Shown here: piece by piece, positions 8,175 through 16,289 of the stretch
How positions within the stretch are numbered: the first letter of the stretch is position 1
How the letters are laid out: the number at the start of each line of letters is the position of its first letter
NCBI GenBank assembly: GCA_024276015.1
Contig: JAJRXZ010000058.1
Coordinates: 1 to 52,296 of the forward strand
Reading direction: 5' to 3'
DNA: 52,296 nt
Origin: Spirochaetota bacterium
Lineage (GTDB): Bacteria; Spirochaetota; UBA4802; UBA5550
Program-made: the position numbers and the translations under genes
The notes under the pieces: generated by a model
Seen by the model: the letters and a program-made list of their open reading frames with translations, nothing else
Database searches by the model: none
What the model was told of the DNA's origin: nothing

Positions 8175-8528
8175 TTAGGGTCTGGTTATTTCCACTGCCG
8201 TATATTCAACATCTCTGTGCTGCAATGCTCGCGGTTTTTTTATTCTTACCATGATTTTTTTGACATCAAATTTTTTTAGTATTTTCCCTGCAATCGCTTC
8301 AGCGAGAGTTTCAATTAAGTTATACTGTTTCGCTTCAACTGTTTTTCCGATCTCTTCATAAACTGCAGTGTAATCGATTGCATAATTGATATTATCAGAT
8401 CGGGAAGCTTGTAATATATCGGTATAGAGTTCAAGGTCAATGAAAATTTTATGCTTTCTCTTCTTTTCATGGTCAAGGATCCCGATGAAGCATGAAAAAG
8501 GGGCGTTTTTGATCGTTATTTTATCCAT
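8175..8528 (-). CDS. folB: Dihydroneopterin aldolase
   Basis: FolB cleaves 7,8-dihydroneopterin to 6-hydroxymethyl-dihydropterin in folate synthesis. The 117-residue length is normal. The N-terminal strand KITIKNAPFSCFIGILDHEKKRKH is split by the conserved GILDHEK turn, and a DYTAVYEEI segment and NLIETLAEAIA (the pterin-binding Glu region) follow in family order. Its start codon overlaps the folE stop by one base, so the two genes are translationally coupled. The AICAR formyltransferase follows 121 bases downstream. Confidence 0.9.
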   Translation of the reverse strand: MDKITIKNAPFSCFIGILDHEKKRKHKIFIDLELYTDILQASRSDNINYAIDYTAVYEEIGKTVEAKQYNLIETLAEAIAGKILKKFDVKKIMVRIKKPRALQHRDVEYTAVEITRP

Positions 8529-9082
8529 TATTCGATTAGTTTCAGAAATTCTTCTCTAGTTTTAATATCGTTCCTGAAAATACCCCTTACAACTGAAGTT
8601 ATGGTATGAGCGCCGGCTTTTTTGATGCCTCTCATCTCCATACAGAGATGCCTCGCGGTCAAAACAACGGCGGCCCCCTTGGGATCAAGGCTGTTCATAA
8701 TAACTTCCGCTATTTCAGTTGTAAGTCTTTCCTGGACCTGAAGTTTTTTACTGAGAGTTTCAACAATTCTTACAAGTTTGCTTATTCCTACGATCCTTTT
8801 GTTTTGAGGTATATATGCAATGTGGCATTTGCCGAAAAAAGGTACCATGTGGTGTTCGCACATTGAGTAAAAGGGTATATCCTTCAGAATTACCATTTCA
8901 TCGTGTTCAAGTTCATGAGTTTTCATCAGCAGAGTGGCTGCTTCTTCCTGCGAACCTGAAAATATCTCTTGGTACATCTTCGCAACTCTTCGGGGAGTTT
9001 CCTTTAGGCCGTCCCTTTCGGGATTTTCGCCAATGGCATATAATATCTCTTTAATTGCTTTTTCTATTCTGTTTTTGTCCAA
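8528..9082 (-). CDS. folE: GTP cyclohydrolase I
   Basis: FolE opens the GTP imidazole ring to give dihydroneopterin triphosphate, the first committed step to folate and, in many bacteria, queuosine. The 184-residue protein has the zinc- and substrate-binding motif SMCEHHMVPFFGKCH, the QVQERLT segment and the second zinc Cys in LTARHLCMEMRGI. A GGAGG ribosome binding site precedes the ATG. It is the first gene of the folE-folB unit. queC at 41162-41866 could draw on the same pterin pool through the queuosine route. Confidence 0.95.
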   Translation of the reverse strand: MDKNRIEKAIKEILYAIGENPERDGLKETPRRVAKMYQEIFSGSQEEAATLLMKTHELEHDEMVILKDIPFYSMCEHHMVPFFGKCHIAYIPQNKRIVGISKLVRIVETLSKKLQVQERLTTEIAEVIMNSLDPKGAAVVLTARHLCMEMRGIKKAGAHTITSVVRGIFRNDIKTREEFLKLIE

Positions 9083-9335
9083 TTTAATGGCCTCCTTATA
9101 GTATCCAGAGGAGAGTGTGATGTATTAATCATTTCTTTTAAAAACGGTTATGAGTCAAGTTATTTAATTGATGCAGAGGGAAGAGAATGGCCGAATTCGG
9201 CAATTCTCTGAAATCGAAAATAAAGTTGTAATAGTAAATTCGGTTGCGCTTAATTTTTATCTGTCATCAAAAAAGCCCATATTATAAAGAGGCAATTTAA
9301 TTTTTTGTAAAAAAAGGCAGAGTTGTGAATTTTAC

Positions 9336-9363
9336 TTGATATAATTTTTATCTTTGCTATAAT
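9336..9363 (+). promoter_or_regulatory. Upstream promoter candidate of the RACo gene (P1)
   Basis: TTGATA (9336-9341), 16 bases, then a perfect TATAAT (9358-9363). It lies 45 bases upstream of P2, giving a tandem arrangement. Confidence 0.45.
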
Positions 9364-9406
9364 AATTTTTCCCTGATAATTTAACGACAAAAAAAGATCA
9401 ATGCTA

Positions 9407-9435
9407 TTGACAGATTTGCTGAAAATCGCTATATT
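9407..9435 (+). promoter_or_regulatory. Main promoter candidate of the RACo gene (P2)
   Basis: A perfect TTGACA (9407-9412), 17-base spacer, TATATT (9430-9435). Transcription would start near 9442, about 54 bases before ATG 9496, which is preceded by AAGGAG. Confidence 0.65.
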
Positions 9436-9495
9436 GTGAGAAAATTAAGAATATTGTAAAATGCTAAATAGCTTTAACCCAAAGGAGCTCAACTG

Positions 9496-11667
9496 ATGGA
9501 ACCAAAATGTTTTAGGCATAAAGAAGAAACGGGAAAATACTATTGTGCTAAATATGGCAGGTATCTCTGCGAAGACTGCCTTGCATGCCAGGATCCCACA
9601 ATATACTGTAAATTCAGAAAAATGTGTATGATCTGGGAAATTATACGTTTCGGAACCCCGGAAATGCAGGAAAAAGCTGCTGCAGCATTAAAAAAAGAGA
9701 AGGAAATAGGGGATGGCGAAAAAAAAGAGGATATCAAAAAAATCCCTGAAACCGCAAAGGTTACCTTTTTACCGGGTAATACCGTTGTTGAAGTTAAAAC
9801 AGGAACAACTCTTATGGATGCTGCAAGGGATAATGATGTTTATATTAATGCCCGGTGCGGCGGTAAAGGCGTTTGCGGGAGCTGCAAGGTAAAACTTAAA
9901 AGCGGAGATCTCAAAACAAAAAAAACAACGCTTCTGAATGACGAAGATATTGAGAGGGGTTATGTCCTTGCATGTACGTCTGAAATTACCGGGGATGTGA
10001 AAATTGAAATACCGGATGAAAATAAAGCAAGGGCATTGAAGATTGTTGAAGAGGGATCTGAGATCAGAAAAAAACTTCTGGGCAATCGGGCAATTAAACC
10101 TATGCTTACAGTCTCGTCTGTTGAGATACCTCCGCCCACGCTGGACGACCCCTCAAGCGACCTTGAAAGAACTCGAAAGGCCTTGAAATCGGACGGTATT
10201 GATGTGGATGAACAGAGTATCAGCCTGGAGGCTCTGTCCGAATTGTCTGCAGATTTGCGCAGTTATAACTGGAAGGTGAGTATTTCCATACTTGACAGAG
10301 GCTATACAAAAGAGATAATCAGAACAACCCCCTATGACAGGGATAGAAAAGTTTACGGTCTTGCCGTTGATATGGGAACTACATCGGTTGTAGGCTATCT
10401 TGTTGATCTCTCTTCGGCAGAGGTTATAGGAGTCGCATCGTCTCAGAACAGGCAGGTAGTATGCGGCGAAGACGTAATTTCAAGGATTATATGCGCAAAG
10501 GGAGACGAAGGTTTGGAGAGGCTTCACAATTATGCGATGAAGACCATCAATGATATTATTGAAGAACTGGTAACCGTAACCAAAATAAACAGAAGGGATA
10601 TACTCACTTTTGTTCTTGCAGGAAATACGGTAATGACACAATCGGTTTTGAAGCTTGATCCGGCAAGTATCAGGACCGAACCCTATGTGCCCGTTGGAGT
10701 GAGATTCCCTGTATGGCAGGCTAAAGATATAGGATTAAATATACATCCCCTTGCAGGAATGTATATTGTGCCCGGCAATGCGGCCTATGTGGGCGGCGAT
10801 ATAACAGCGGGGATAATTGCATCCGGATTAAATCATAAGGATGATATTACTCTTTTTATCGATGTGGGCACTAACGGCGAAATGGTCCTTGGCAATAAGA
10901 ACTGGATGATGACCGCTTCCTGTTCTGCCGGGCCCGCTTTTGAGGGAGGCGGCATCAGGCATGGCATGAGAGCTCTGCCAGGCGCAATAGATGATGTGCA
11001 GATCGATCCTGCAACATTTGAACCTGAATATATTGTTATTGACAATATCCCTCCTGTGGGGATTTGCGGCAGCGGAATGATCGCACTTATCGGTTCTCTC
11101 TTTATGGCAGGTGTGATCGATTCCTCAAGCAAGCTGAATGATAACCTTAAAACAGACAGGATACGGGAGACTGAACACGGCAGGGAATATGTTGTGGCAT
11201 GGGAGAAGGATACAGGCTTGGAAGAGGACATCTATATTTCCGAAAGCGAGATTGCAATATTGATGCAGAGTAAAGCCGCTGTTTACGGCGGCATAATGAC
11301 GCTCCTTAACAAGGCAGAGATCCCCCTTGAGTCCATAAACCAGTTCTTAATTGCCGGCGGTTTTGGGAAGCATATTGATTTTGAAATGGCAATTGTAATG
11401 GGACTTCTTCCCGATATCGATATCAAAAAATACAGTTATCTGGGAAACAGTTCCATAGCCGGAGCCTATCTTGCCCTGGTATCGCAGGAGATAAGAGAGG
11501 AGATGGTTGAAGTATCGAAACAGATGACCTATATCGATTTTTCATCCTCCAATATGTTCTATGAAGAATACAGAAAAGCCATGTTCCTTCCTCATACCGA
11601 TCACAGAAGTTTCCCAAGCGTTTTTAAACGGATCGAAGATTTTAGAAGCGGCAATTCAGCGCGCTGA
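9496..11667 (+). CDS. RACo-type corrinoid reactivation ATPase with [2Fe-2S] domain and Cys-rich N-terminus
   Basis: Proteins of this type use ATP to re-reduce inactive Co(II) corrinoid in methyl-transfer proteins. Of 723 residues, positions 5-44 are a Cys-rich segment (Cys 5, 17, 25, 28, 31, 38, 44) that looks like a small metal-binding knuckle. Residues 86-172 form a [2Fe-2S] ferredoxin domain (Cys 121, 127, 130, 160). From about 285 onward is the ASKHA-fold ATPase (DUF4445), with DMGTTSVVG at 292-300, DVGTNGEM, GICGSGMIALIG and a closing FLPHTD. AAGGAG precedes ATG 9496. The same-strand genes downstream encode a small coiled coil and an HD-GYP protein. The convergent gene beyond them encodes a core-MetE-like methyltransferase, a plausible user of a corrinoid methyl donor. 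No corrinoid protein is in the window, so the substrate is inferred only. Confidence 0.88.
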   Translation: MEPKCFRHKEETGKYYCAKYGRYLCEDCLACQDPTIYCKFRKMCMIWEIIRFGTPEMQEKAAAALKKEKEIGDGEKKEDIKKIPETAKVTFLPGNTVVEVKTGTTLMDAARDNDVYINARCGGKGVCGSCKVKLKSGDLKTKKTTLLNDEDIERGYVLACTSEITGDVKIEIPDENKARALKIVEEGSEIRKKLLGNRAIKPMLTVSSVEIPPPTLDDPSSDLERTRKALKSDGIDVDEQSISLEALSELSADLRSYNWKVSISILDRGYTKEIIRTTPYDRDRKVYGLAVDMGTTSVVGYLVDLSSAEVIGVASSQNRQVVCGEDVISRIICAKGDEGLERLHNYAMKTINDIIEELVTVTKINRRDILTFVLAGNTVMTQSVLKLDPASIRTEPYVPVGVRFPVWQAKDIGLNIHPLAGMYIVPGNAAYVGGDITAGIIASGLNHKDDITLFIDVGTNGEMVLGNKNWMMTASCSAGPAFEGGGIRHGMRALPGAIDDVQIDPATFEPEYIVIDNIPPVGICGSGMIALIGSLFMAGVIDSSSKLNDNLKTDRIRETEHGREYVVAWEKDTGLEEDIYISESEIAILMQSKAAVYGGIMTLLNKAEIPLESINQFLIAGGFGKHIDFEMAIVMGLLPDIDIKKYSYLGNSSIAGAYLALVSQEIREEMVEVSKQMTYIDFSSSNMFYEEYRKAMFLPHTDHRSFPSVFKRIEDFRSGNSAR

Positions 11668-11680
11668 GAGGAGTTTTTTT

Positions 11681-11839
11681 ATGAATGAATCCGATATTGA
11701 AAAAATAAAAAGGTTAGAGAAGGAGATCGAAGATCTTAAGGGAAGGATCCCTGCCCATACGATCAGGCCTCACATGATCATGGAACTGGAAAAACTGGAA
11801 GAAGAACTGGAAGAATTAAAAAGAAAAGCCGGAACTTAA
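11681..11839 (+). CDS. Small coiled-coil protein (52 aa)
   Basis: The ATG at 11681 has GAGGAG upstream and starts 13 bases after the RACo stop. A longer reading from 11561 would overlap RACo by over 100 bases and has no support. The product is almost all charged helix: a Glu/Lys-rich heptad segment, a short PAHTIRPHM hinge near residues 24-32, and a second Glu/Leu-rich helix. This suggests an antiparallel helical hairpin. I have the impression that similar short proteins with a PAH.(V/I).P hinge occur beside reactivator genes, but cannot verify that here. The function is unknown; its position argues for a partner of RACo or of the HD-GYP protein 5 bases downstream. Confidence 0.75.
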   Translation: MNESDIEKIKRLEKEIEDLKGRIPAHTIRPHMIMELEKLEEELEELKRKAGT

Positions 11840-11844
11840 GCAGA

Positions 11845-13155
11845 ATGGATTTAATTGACGACAACAATAAGATGGTTCTTAACGAGTGTATTGAAGCCCT
11901 TGGATTAATTCTTGAATATAATTTGAAGGATCATCCGGCTCACCAGCACGCTATCAGAGTCGGCGAAGGCTGCGCTCTGGTTGGAGAAAAAGTGGGCCTT
12001 AAACCGAAGACTATTCAGAGACTCTATTATGCGGGGCTTATACACGATGTGGGTAAAATATCAATTGACCTGAATATTTTAAGTAAAAAGGGCCCCTTAA
12101 ACGCGGAAGAATTCGAAGCTGTTAAGCTCCATTCGGTTTATGGGAGCAGAATAGTCGCTTCCCTTCATGAGTTGAGCGATATGGCATTATGGGTGAGATG
12201 GCACCATGAAAAATGGGACGGAACAGGTTATCCCGACGGGCTCTATAAAGATGAACTTCCCGTTGAGATCCAGATTCTGGGAGCAATTGACTGTTTCGAT
12301 TCTCTTCAAACCCCAAGAATGGACAGGCCTGCCCATACACCGGATGACGCTTTTAATATACTGAACCAATACAGAGGCACCCATTATAATCCTGACATTA
12401 TTGACCTTGTATTTGAAATGCACAGGGAGAAGACTCTTATCCCCGGCAGGTCCTCTGAGGAGTTTCTTCAATTAAAGGATAAATATATTAACTTCCCTTT
12501 GAACGGCAGCAATGATTATTTTGGCGAATATTACGGGATTATGGGTTTATATCCGATTCTAAGGCTCTTTGCACGCGTAATAGACGCAAAGCATCATTAT
12601 ACAAGAGGACATTCAATAAGAGTATCCCTGCTGTCCGGATATGTTGCCAAAGAGATGGGCCTTTCAAGGGACGATGTTATCAAAACTGAAATTGCAGGGC
12701 TGCTCCATGATGCAGGCAAAGTAAGTATTCCCAATGATATCTTAAATAAAGTAGATAAGCCTACAAAAAAGGAATGGGAAATAATCAAGTATCATCCTGT
12801 TCATTCTTCCGAGATATTAAAAAAGGTCACTCCTTTTAGTGATATATCCGAAATTGTTTATAACCATCACAGATGGGCCGACGGAAGAGGGTACCCTGAA
12901 AAGAACAGCCCCGATACTGCAAATATTATATCGCAGATAATAGCGGTTGTTGATGCCTATGATGCTATTACAACAGAAAGGCCCTACAGCCCCGCTCAAT
13001 TGCCGTCAACAGCCTTTAAGAAAATTGAGGAACGCCTGGGCTCGCAGTTTAATAGGGAGGCAGGTGAAATTTTGATCAATACTTCCCCGAAATATATTAA
13101 TGCCTTAATAGATATGAATGTTGAGAAATTTTACCCTGATTTCAATATTATGTAA
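11845..13155 (+). CDS. Tandem HD-GYP domain protein, candidate cyclic-di-GMP phosphodiesterase
   Basis: The 436-residue protein has two HD-GYP domains. The first has HD at 67-68 (HDVGK), HH at 120-121 and GYP at 128-130. The second has HD at 288-289 (HDAGK), HH at 341-342 and GYP at 349-351. Metal ligands therefore look intact in both halves. No receiver, transmembrane or sensor domain is present, so it is soluble and its input signal is unclear. HD-GYP proteins hydrolyse cyclic dinucleotides, usually cyclic-di-GMP. It starts 5 bases after the small coiled-coil gene and probably shares its transcript with RACo. Why corrinoid reactivation should be paired with second-messenger turnover is not explained by the sequence. 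Confidence 0.9.
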   Translation: MDLIDDNNKMVLNECIEALGLILEYNLKDHPAHQHAIRVGEGCALVGEKVGLKPKTIQRLYYAGLIHDVGKISIDLNILSKKGPLNAEEFEAVKLHSVYGSRIVASLHELSDMALWVRWHHEKWDGTGYPDGLYKDELPVEIQILGAIDCFDSLQTPRMDRPAHTPDDAFNILNQYRGTHYNPDIIDLVFEMHREKTLIPGRSSEEFLQLKDKYINFPLNGSNDYFGEYYGIMGLYPILRLFARVIDAKHHYTRGHSIRVSLLSGYVAKEMGLSRDDVIKTEIAGLLHDAGKVSIPNDILNKVDKPTKKEWEIIKYHPVHSSEILKKVTPFSDISEIVYNHHRWADGRGYPEKNSPDTANIISQIIAVVDAYDAITTERPYSPAQLPSTAFKKIEERLGSQFNREAGEILINTSPKYINALIDMNVEKFYPDFNIM

Positions 13156-13163
13156 AAGTATCT

Positions 13164-14219
13164 TTAACTGCGGATATTCCCTCTCAGGGTATGGGAGAGC
13201 TTCCTGGTAAATGCCATCACCTTTTCGCATAGTTCAACTGGCAGAGTTCCGGTTCCGCAGCTTGGAGTAATAATTGATTGGGACAGCAGCCGGTCTTCCC
13301 CGAATCCCTTTTTATTGAGATATCTGATCATTGATGTAAAATTGTTTTCAATGTTTTCGTATGTTTCCTTTTCTATTTTTTCGCCGATAGTGGGAACAAT
13401 GCCCCAGGCAACGCTATTGCCCTTGTCAAGAAATTCATGCAGTTTCTCAGAGTTAATGAATTTGTCTGCAACAACTTCATCGCTTGCGTCAAAGTTAATT
13501 ATTTCAAGGTTCAGTTGGAGTATTCTGTTCCAGTCTGCATTTCCGCAGCAGTGCATTCCGGGAATGCCGCCTTCTTCTATGATCGCATTTATCACTTCGT
13601 CGAATAGATTATATGCCTGGTCGGGTTTTACGGAATAATATCCTGACCCTAAAATCGAAAGAGAAGGCTCGTCAATGAATATTACGACTTCTGAGGAAAA
13701 TTTTTTTAATTCTCTGATCTGCCACCTGGCGTTCATTATACCGTTTTTTACAATAGCATCGTATAAATCCGGTTTGTATATTGCATATTTGCCGTCCTTG
13801 GCGTCTGCAACGACTCCGTGAGTTAATGGTCCCACGATCTGCCCCTTCACTGCATAGAGTTTGTTTGTATCATGCTGTGAAAGCGCTTTTAAGAGAGCAA
13901 AAAAACCTTTGCTGTACCTGTCATCAAAGGCGAAGTAATCAACGTCGTCTTCAAGAATTTTCGAATAAAAGTCATTCAGTTCTTCCGACATATTTATCGA
14001 TGTATCAAAACCCGATCTTTTATTCGCCTTATCAATGTAAAAGCATGGAAGTCTTTTGCTGTACTGATTGTTTATCTCCTCGTAAAAACTTAACTTGGGC
14101 AGTTGAGGCCATACGGGGAAACGGGGAATATATTTAAGTATACATTGGCAGGCTTCGTCCGCATTAAGATGAGGAAAACTTCCTATGGCTGTGGCAATTG
14201 ATTCCGGTTTTTTTTTCAT
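13164..14219 (-). CDS. Core-MetE-like cobalamin-independent-type methionine synthase / methyltransferase
   Basis: The 351-residue protein matches only the catalytic C-terminal barrel of MetE (UROD/MetE fold). Visible elements are ATAIGSFPH at the N-terminus, the IDEPSLS strand (182-188), the zinc motif GMHCCGN (His223, Cys225) and a late zinc Cys in PSCGTGTLP (Cys321). Full MetE is about 750 residues, so the N-terminal half is absent. Short forms like this have been described as folate-independent methionine synthases that take the methyl group from a corrinoid protein. The convergent RACo operon, whose last gene ends 8 bases away, fits that idea but does not prove it. A methylthiol:corrinoid-type methyltransferase is the alternative. 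Confidence 0.78.
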   Translation of the reverse strand: MKKKPESIATAIGSFPHLNADEACQCILKYIPRFPVWPQLPKLSFYEEINNQYSKRLPCFYIDKANKRSGFDTSINMSEELNDFYSKILEDDVDYFAFDDRYSKGFFALLKALSQHDTNKLYAVKGQIVGPLTHGVVADAKDGKYAIYKPDLYDAIVKNGIMNARWQIRELKKFSSEVVIFIDEPSLSILGSGYYSVKPDQAYNLFDEVINAIIEEGGIPGMHCCGNADWNRILQLNLEIINFDASDEVVADKFINSEKLHEFLDKGNSVAWGIVPTIGEKIEKETYENIENNFTSMIRYLNKKGFGEDRLLSQSIITPSCGTGTLPVELCEKVMAFTRKLSHTLRGNIRS

Positions 14220-14285
14220 AGTAAATATTTCTCTCAGATATTTTTATGATTATTTCCAAAAAAGTAAACAGAAAAGGGTTAACTA

Positions 14286-14333
14286 TTAATACAGTAATTC
14301 TATTTAATATATTAAATAGAATTACTGTATTAA
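14286..14333. repeat. Perfect 48-bp palindrome
   Basis: Two 24-base arms are exact reverse complements with no spacer; the symmetry axis is between 14309 and 14310. The arms contain ACAGTAATTC and GAATTACTGT. It lies between the core-MetE start and the 3' end of the AT-rich three-gene operon, close to a copy of the dispersed 26-bp repeat. It could be a terminator-like hairpin for the leftward operon, a protein-binding site, or an element junction. Confidence 0.9.
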
Positions 14334-14371
14334 AATGTCAATAAGAATTCCCTGTTTAAATTGTGTCGGTA

Positions 14372-14397
14372 CCCGAATTCAGGTTTGAAGTGCAGCA
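14372..14397 (+). repeat. Dispersed 26-bp repeat, copy 1
   Basis: The element starts CCCGAATTCAGG and continues TTTGAAGTGCAGCA. It differs at two positions from copy 3 (51488-51513), and an inverted shorter copy is at 21245-21264. All three are intergenic. Confidence 0.75.
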
Positions 14398-14446
14398 AGA
14401 ACACAATAAATTTTTGGTCGGCGGTACTTGGTCGGTGACGGCTCTA

Positions 14447-15103
14447 TTATAAAATAAAATCAAAAAGATCAACACCCATTTGCTGAACCCAGATTTTTTC
14501 ATTATTTCTCTTTTCATCGGGTATATTTTTAAAATTGTTCCTTAATTCATTAAATAGTTTTAAAGGCCCTCCATCAGAACAGATTAAAGAATGACTAATA
14601 TGAAATATATCACTTAAATGTGGGAAATTATTACCAATATGGGCCGGGTATGGTTCTTCATTTACGTGATGCTTCCCTTCATACTGTATATGTAAATGAT
14701 GCCGCGTCTGATAACCATAATCATCTTCATTATCAAAGCGTATTGTCGGGATTTTTTCATGATCGTTGTTACTGATCAATCTGATATTATAACTATATTG
14801 AGTAGTTCTAGAGTATAAACACCCATCATTTTTTTCGATTAGTTCAAAATATTTTTTTACTGTTGTTATTACCCATGGATAATTGTCATTATTTCTAGTA
14901 AATCTAAATTCACCAATACAAACTGCTTTTTTTTTTGAACAATCTTTTTGAAATAATAGTTGATTAGCTTTTAAGTTATCAGTTGAACCTTGAGGTCTAA
15001 AATTTATATATGAATCATCAAATGCAAAGCTGTAAGAATCAACATGTCTATACATAACATGTTGATGATTTTCATATCTATTAAATCCATGATCACGTGT
15101 CAT
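14447..15103 (-). CDS. Unknown protein with TumE-like core, last gene of AT-rich operon
   Basis: About 218 residues; ATG 15103 is chosen, although an upstream TTG at 15106 is also possible. The C-terminal half has RFDNEDDYG, then HHLHIQYEGKHH, EEPYP and a segment around HLSDIF. The order DNE / HxH / PY-F / Leu-rich resembles TumE (DUF6516) toxins, though the spacing is longer and the N-terminal 100 residues are unmatched. I treat this as a weak family hint. It follows the 105-residue gene by only a few bases. Base composition is more AT-rich than in the flanking genes, which suggests transfer. A nuclease toxin is possible but unproven. Confidence 0.6.
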   Translation of the reverse strand: MTRDHGFNRYENHQHVMYRHVDSYSFAFDDSYINFRPQGSTDNLKANQLLFQKDCSKKKAVCIGEFRFTRNNDNYPWVITTVKKYFELIEKNDGCLYSRTTQYSYNIRLISNNDHEKIPTIRFDNEDDYGYQTRHHLHIQYEGKHHVNEEPYPAHIGNNFPHLSDIFHISHSLICSDGGPLKLFNELRNNFKNIPDEKRNNEKIWVQQMGVDLFDFIL

Positions 15104-15106
15104 CAA

Positions 15107-15424
15107 TCACATTTTAGATGCTATTTCAAATAAATCAATTTTTTTATATTGTGGATATAATAATGATTTTAAATTCTCTATTGCTTTATCAAAAGATAAA
15201 TCATGCATCTGAAAAAATTTATTATATCCAAAATCCCAAAGATTTTTGTTAATTTTATTATCACTAAGTATATATATACTCTTTGAATTGATAATTGATT
15301 TAATTACAGTTTTATCAAAAATTTTTAATTCTTGATCATCATTTTCTTCAATAATAAAAAAACTTTCAATACTGTCCTCAATATATTCTTTATAATTTGA
15401 TTCATAACAATTTATATTCATCAT
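15107..15424 (-). CDS. Unknown 105-residue protein, middle gene of AT-rich operon
   Basis: The start overlaps the stop of the preceding 220-residue gene (ATGA, 4 bases), and AAGGAG lies upstream. The protein is acidic in its first half and rich in Ile, Asn and Lys, with no Cys cluster, signal peptide or recognisable motif. Tight coupling on both sides shows it is a real gene of a three-gene unit. Its size would suit an immunity, antitoxin or adaptor protein, but no helix-turn-helix is visible. Confidence 0.65.
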   Translation of the reverse strand: MMNINCYESNYKEYIEDSIESFFIIEENDDQELKIFDKTVIKSIINSKSIYILSDNKINKNLWDFGYNKFFQMHDLSFDKAIENLKSLLYPQYKKIDLFEIASKM

Positions 15425-16083
15425 TCAATCTCCTTAGCATTCGACATTCTATTTTTGAATTTTGGATATTTTGATAAAATGTCGTCAATATAATTTTTTA
15501 TATCGTCTAATAAACACCAAACAGTTAATGTATTCATTTTAACCTGTACAATTGGTACACCGACAAGGTCTTCATTTGGGTTACGTCCCATCATAATGTC
15601 TCTTGCAGCTCTCGGATCAAAATAATAAAAAGCTACAATCGCTGAATTCTCTTGGTGTCCAAAAAAAACTAAATTTGATGCAACCTGATAAGAAGGTGTA
15701 TTACTACTAATCTCAACAATTTCCTTTTTTGGTTCATTATCATATGTTTGCCTATACCAGTTTTCGACTCTTTTATAAAAATCTTTAGAATTTGCCCATG
15801 CATTTATTATTGATAAATCATCTAATTTGACTTGCAAATTATGTTTTACAGTACCATTGATTGCATCAATTTGAACAAATATTATAAAAACATCATGAAG
15901 GTTTGATCCAACTTTCAAAAATGCATAAGATGCTGAATATGTTTCCTTTGGTACACTGGCTTTTGAGAAGTCAAATGATACAGATATTCTATCACCTTCT
16001 TCAATTTTAAAAATACCAAAAGAATACTTTTTTTCCAAATTATGATTAATTAATACTTTCTTTTTCGTTGGTTTCTTTGACAT
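15421..16083 (-). CDS. Unknown 220-residue protein, first gene of AT-rich operon
   Basis: It starts with a basic segment (SKKPTKKKVLI) and continues as a mixed alpha/beta soluble protein with several long beta-like stretches. No nuclease, helix-turn-helix or membrane motif was recognised. It is the promoter-proximal member of the operon, and the next gene overlaps its stop by 4 bases. The AT-richness and lack of recognised relatives suggest an acquired accessory system. It could be the binding partner of the TumE-like protein at the end of the operon. Confidence 0.65.
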   Translation of the reverse strand: MSKKPTKKKVLINHNLEKKYSFGIFKIEEGDRISVSFDFSKASVPKETYSASYAFLKVGSNLHDVFIIFVQIDAINGTVKHNLQVKLDDLSIINAWANSKDFYKRVENWYRQTYDNEPKKEIVEISSNTPSYQVASNLVFFGHQENSAIVAFYYFDPRAARDIMMGRNPNEDLVGVPIVQVKMNTLTVWCLLDDIKNYIDDILSKYPKFKNRMSNAKEIE

Positions 16084-16289
16084 TTTGTACTAAATCGTAC
16101 ATTTATTATGTTTGATAAATTGATAGCTACATTACATTATTACGTTATATATTATCAAGGATTTTATTTTTTCAAATAATTTTTTATCATTTTTGAGGGC
16201 TCTCCGGCTCCTTTTTATTTTATCATTGACTCTTTGAATATTGCCGGCAATCATTGTAAAGGTAAAATTTTCTTAAAAGGGTCTTTGCT

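Larger units (their letters stand above)
9083..9495. other. 413-bp divergent intergenic region
   Basis: This region separates the leftward folate genes from the rightward RACo gene. It contains two plus-strand promoter candidates (9336-9363 and 9407-9435). No convincing minus-strand promoter, ORF or RNA gene was seen. Confidence 0.6.

Noticed and set aside
11561-11680. Upstream extension of the small coiled-coil gene
   Set aside because: It overlaps the RACo 3' end by over 100 bases in another frame; the GAGGAG site fits ATG 11681.
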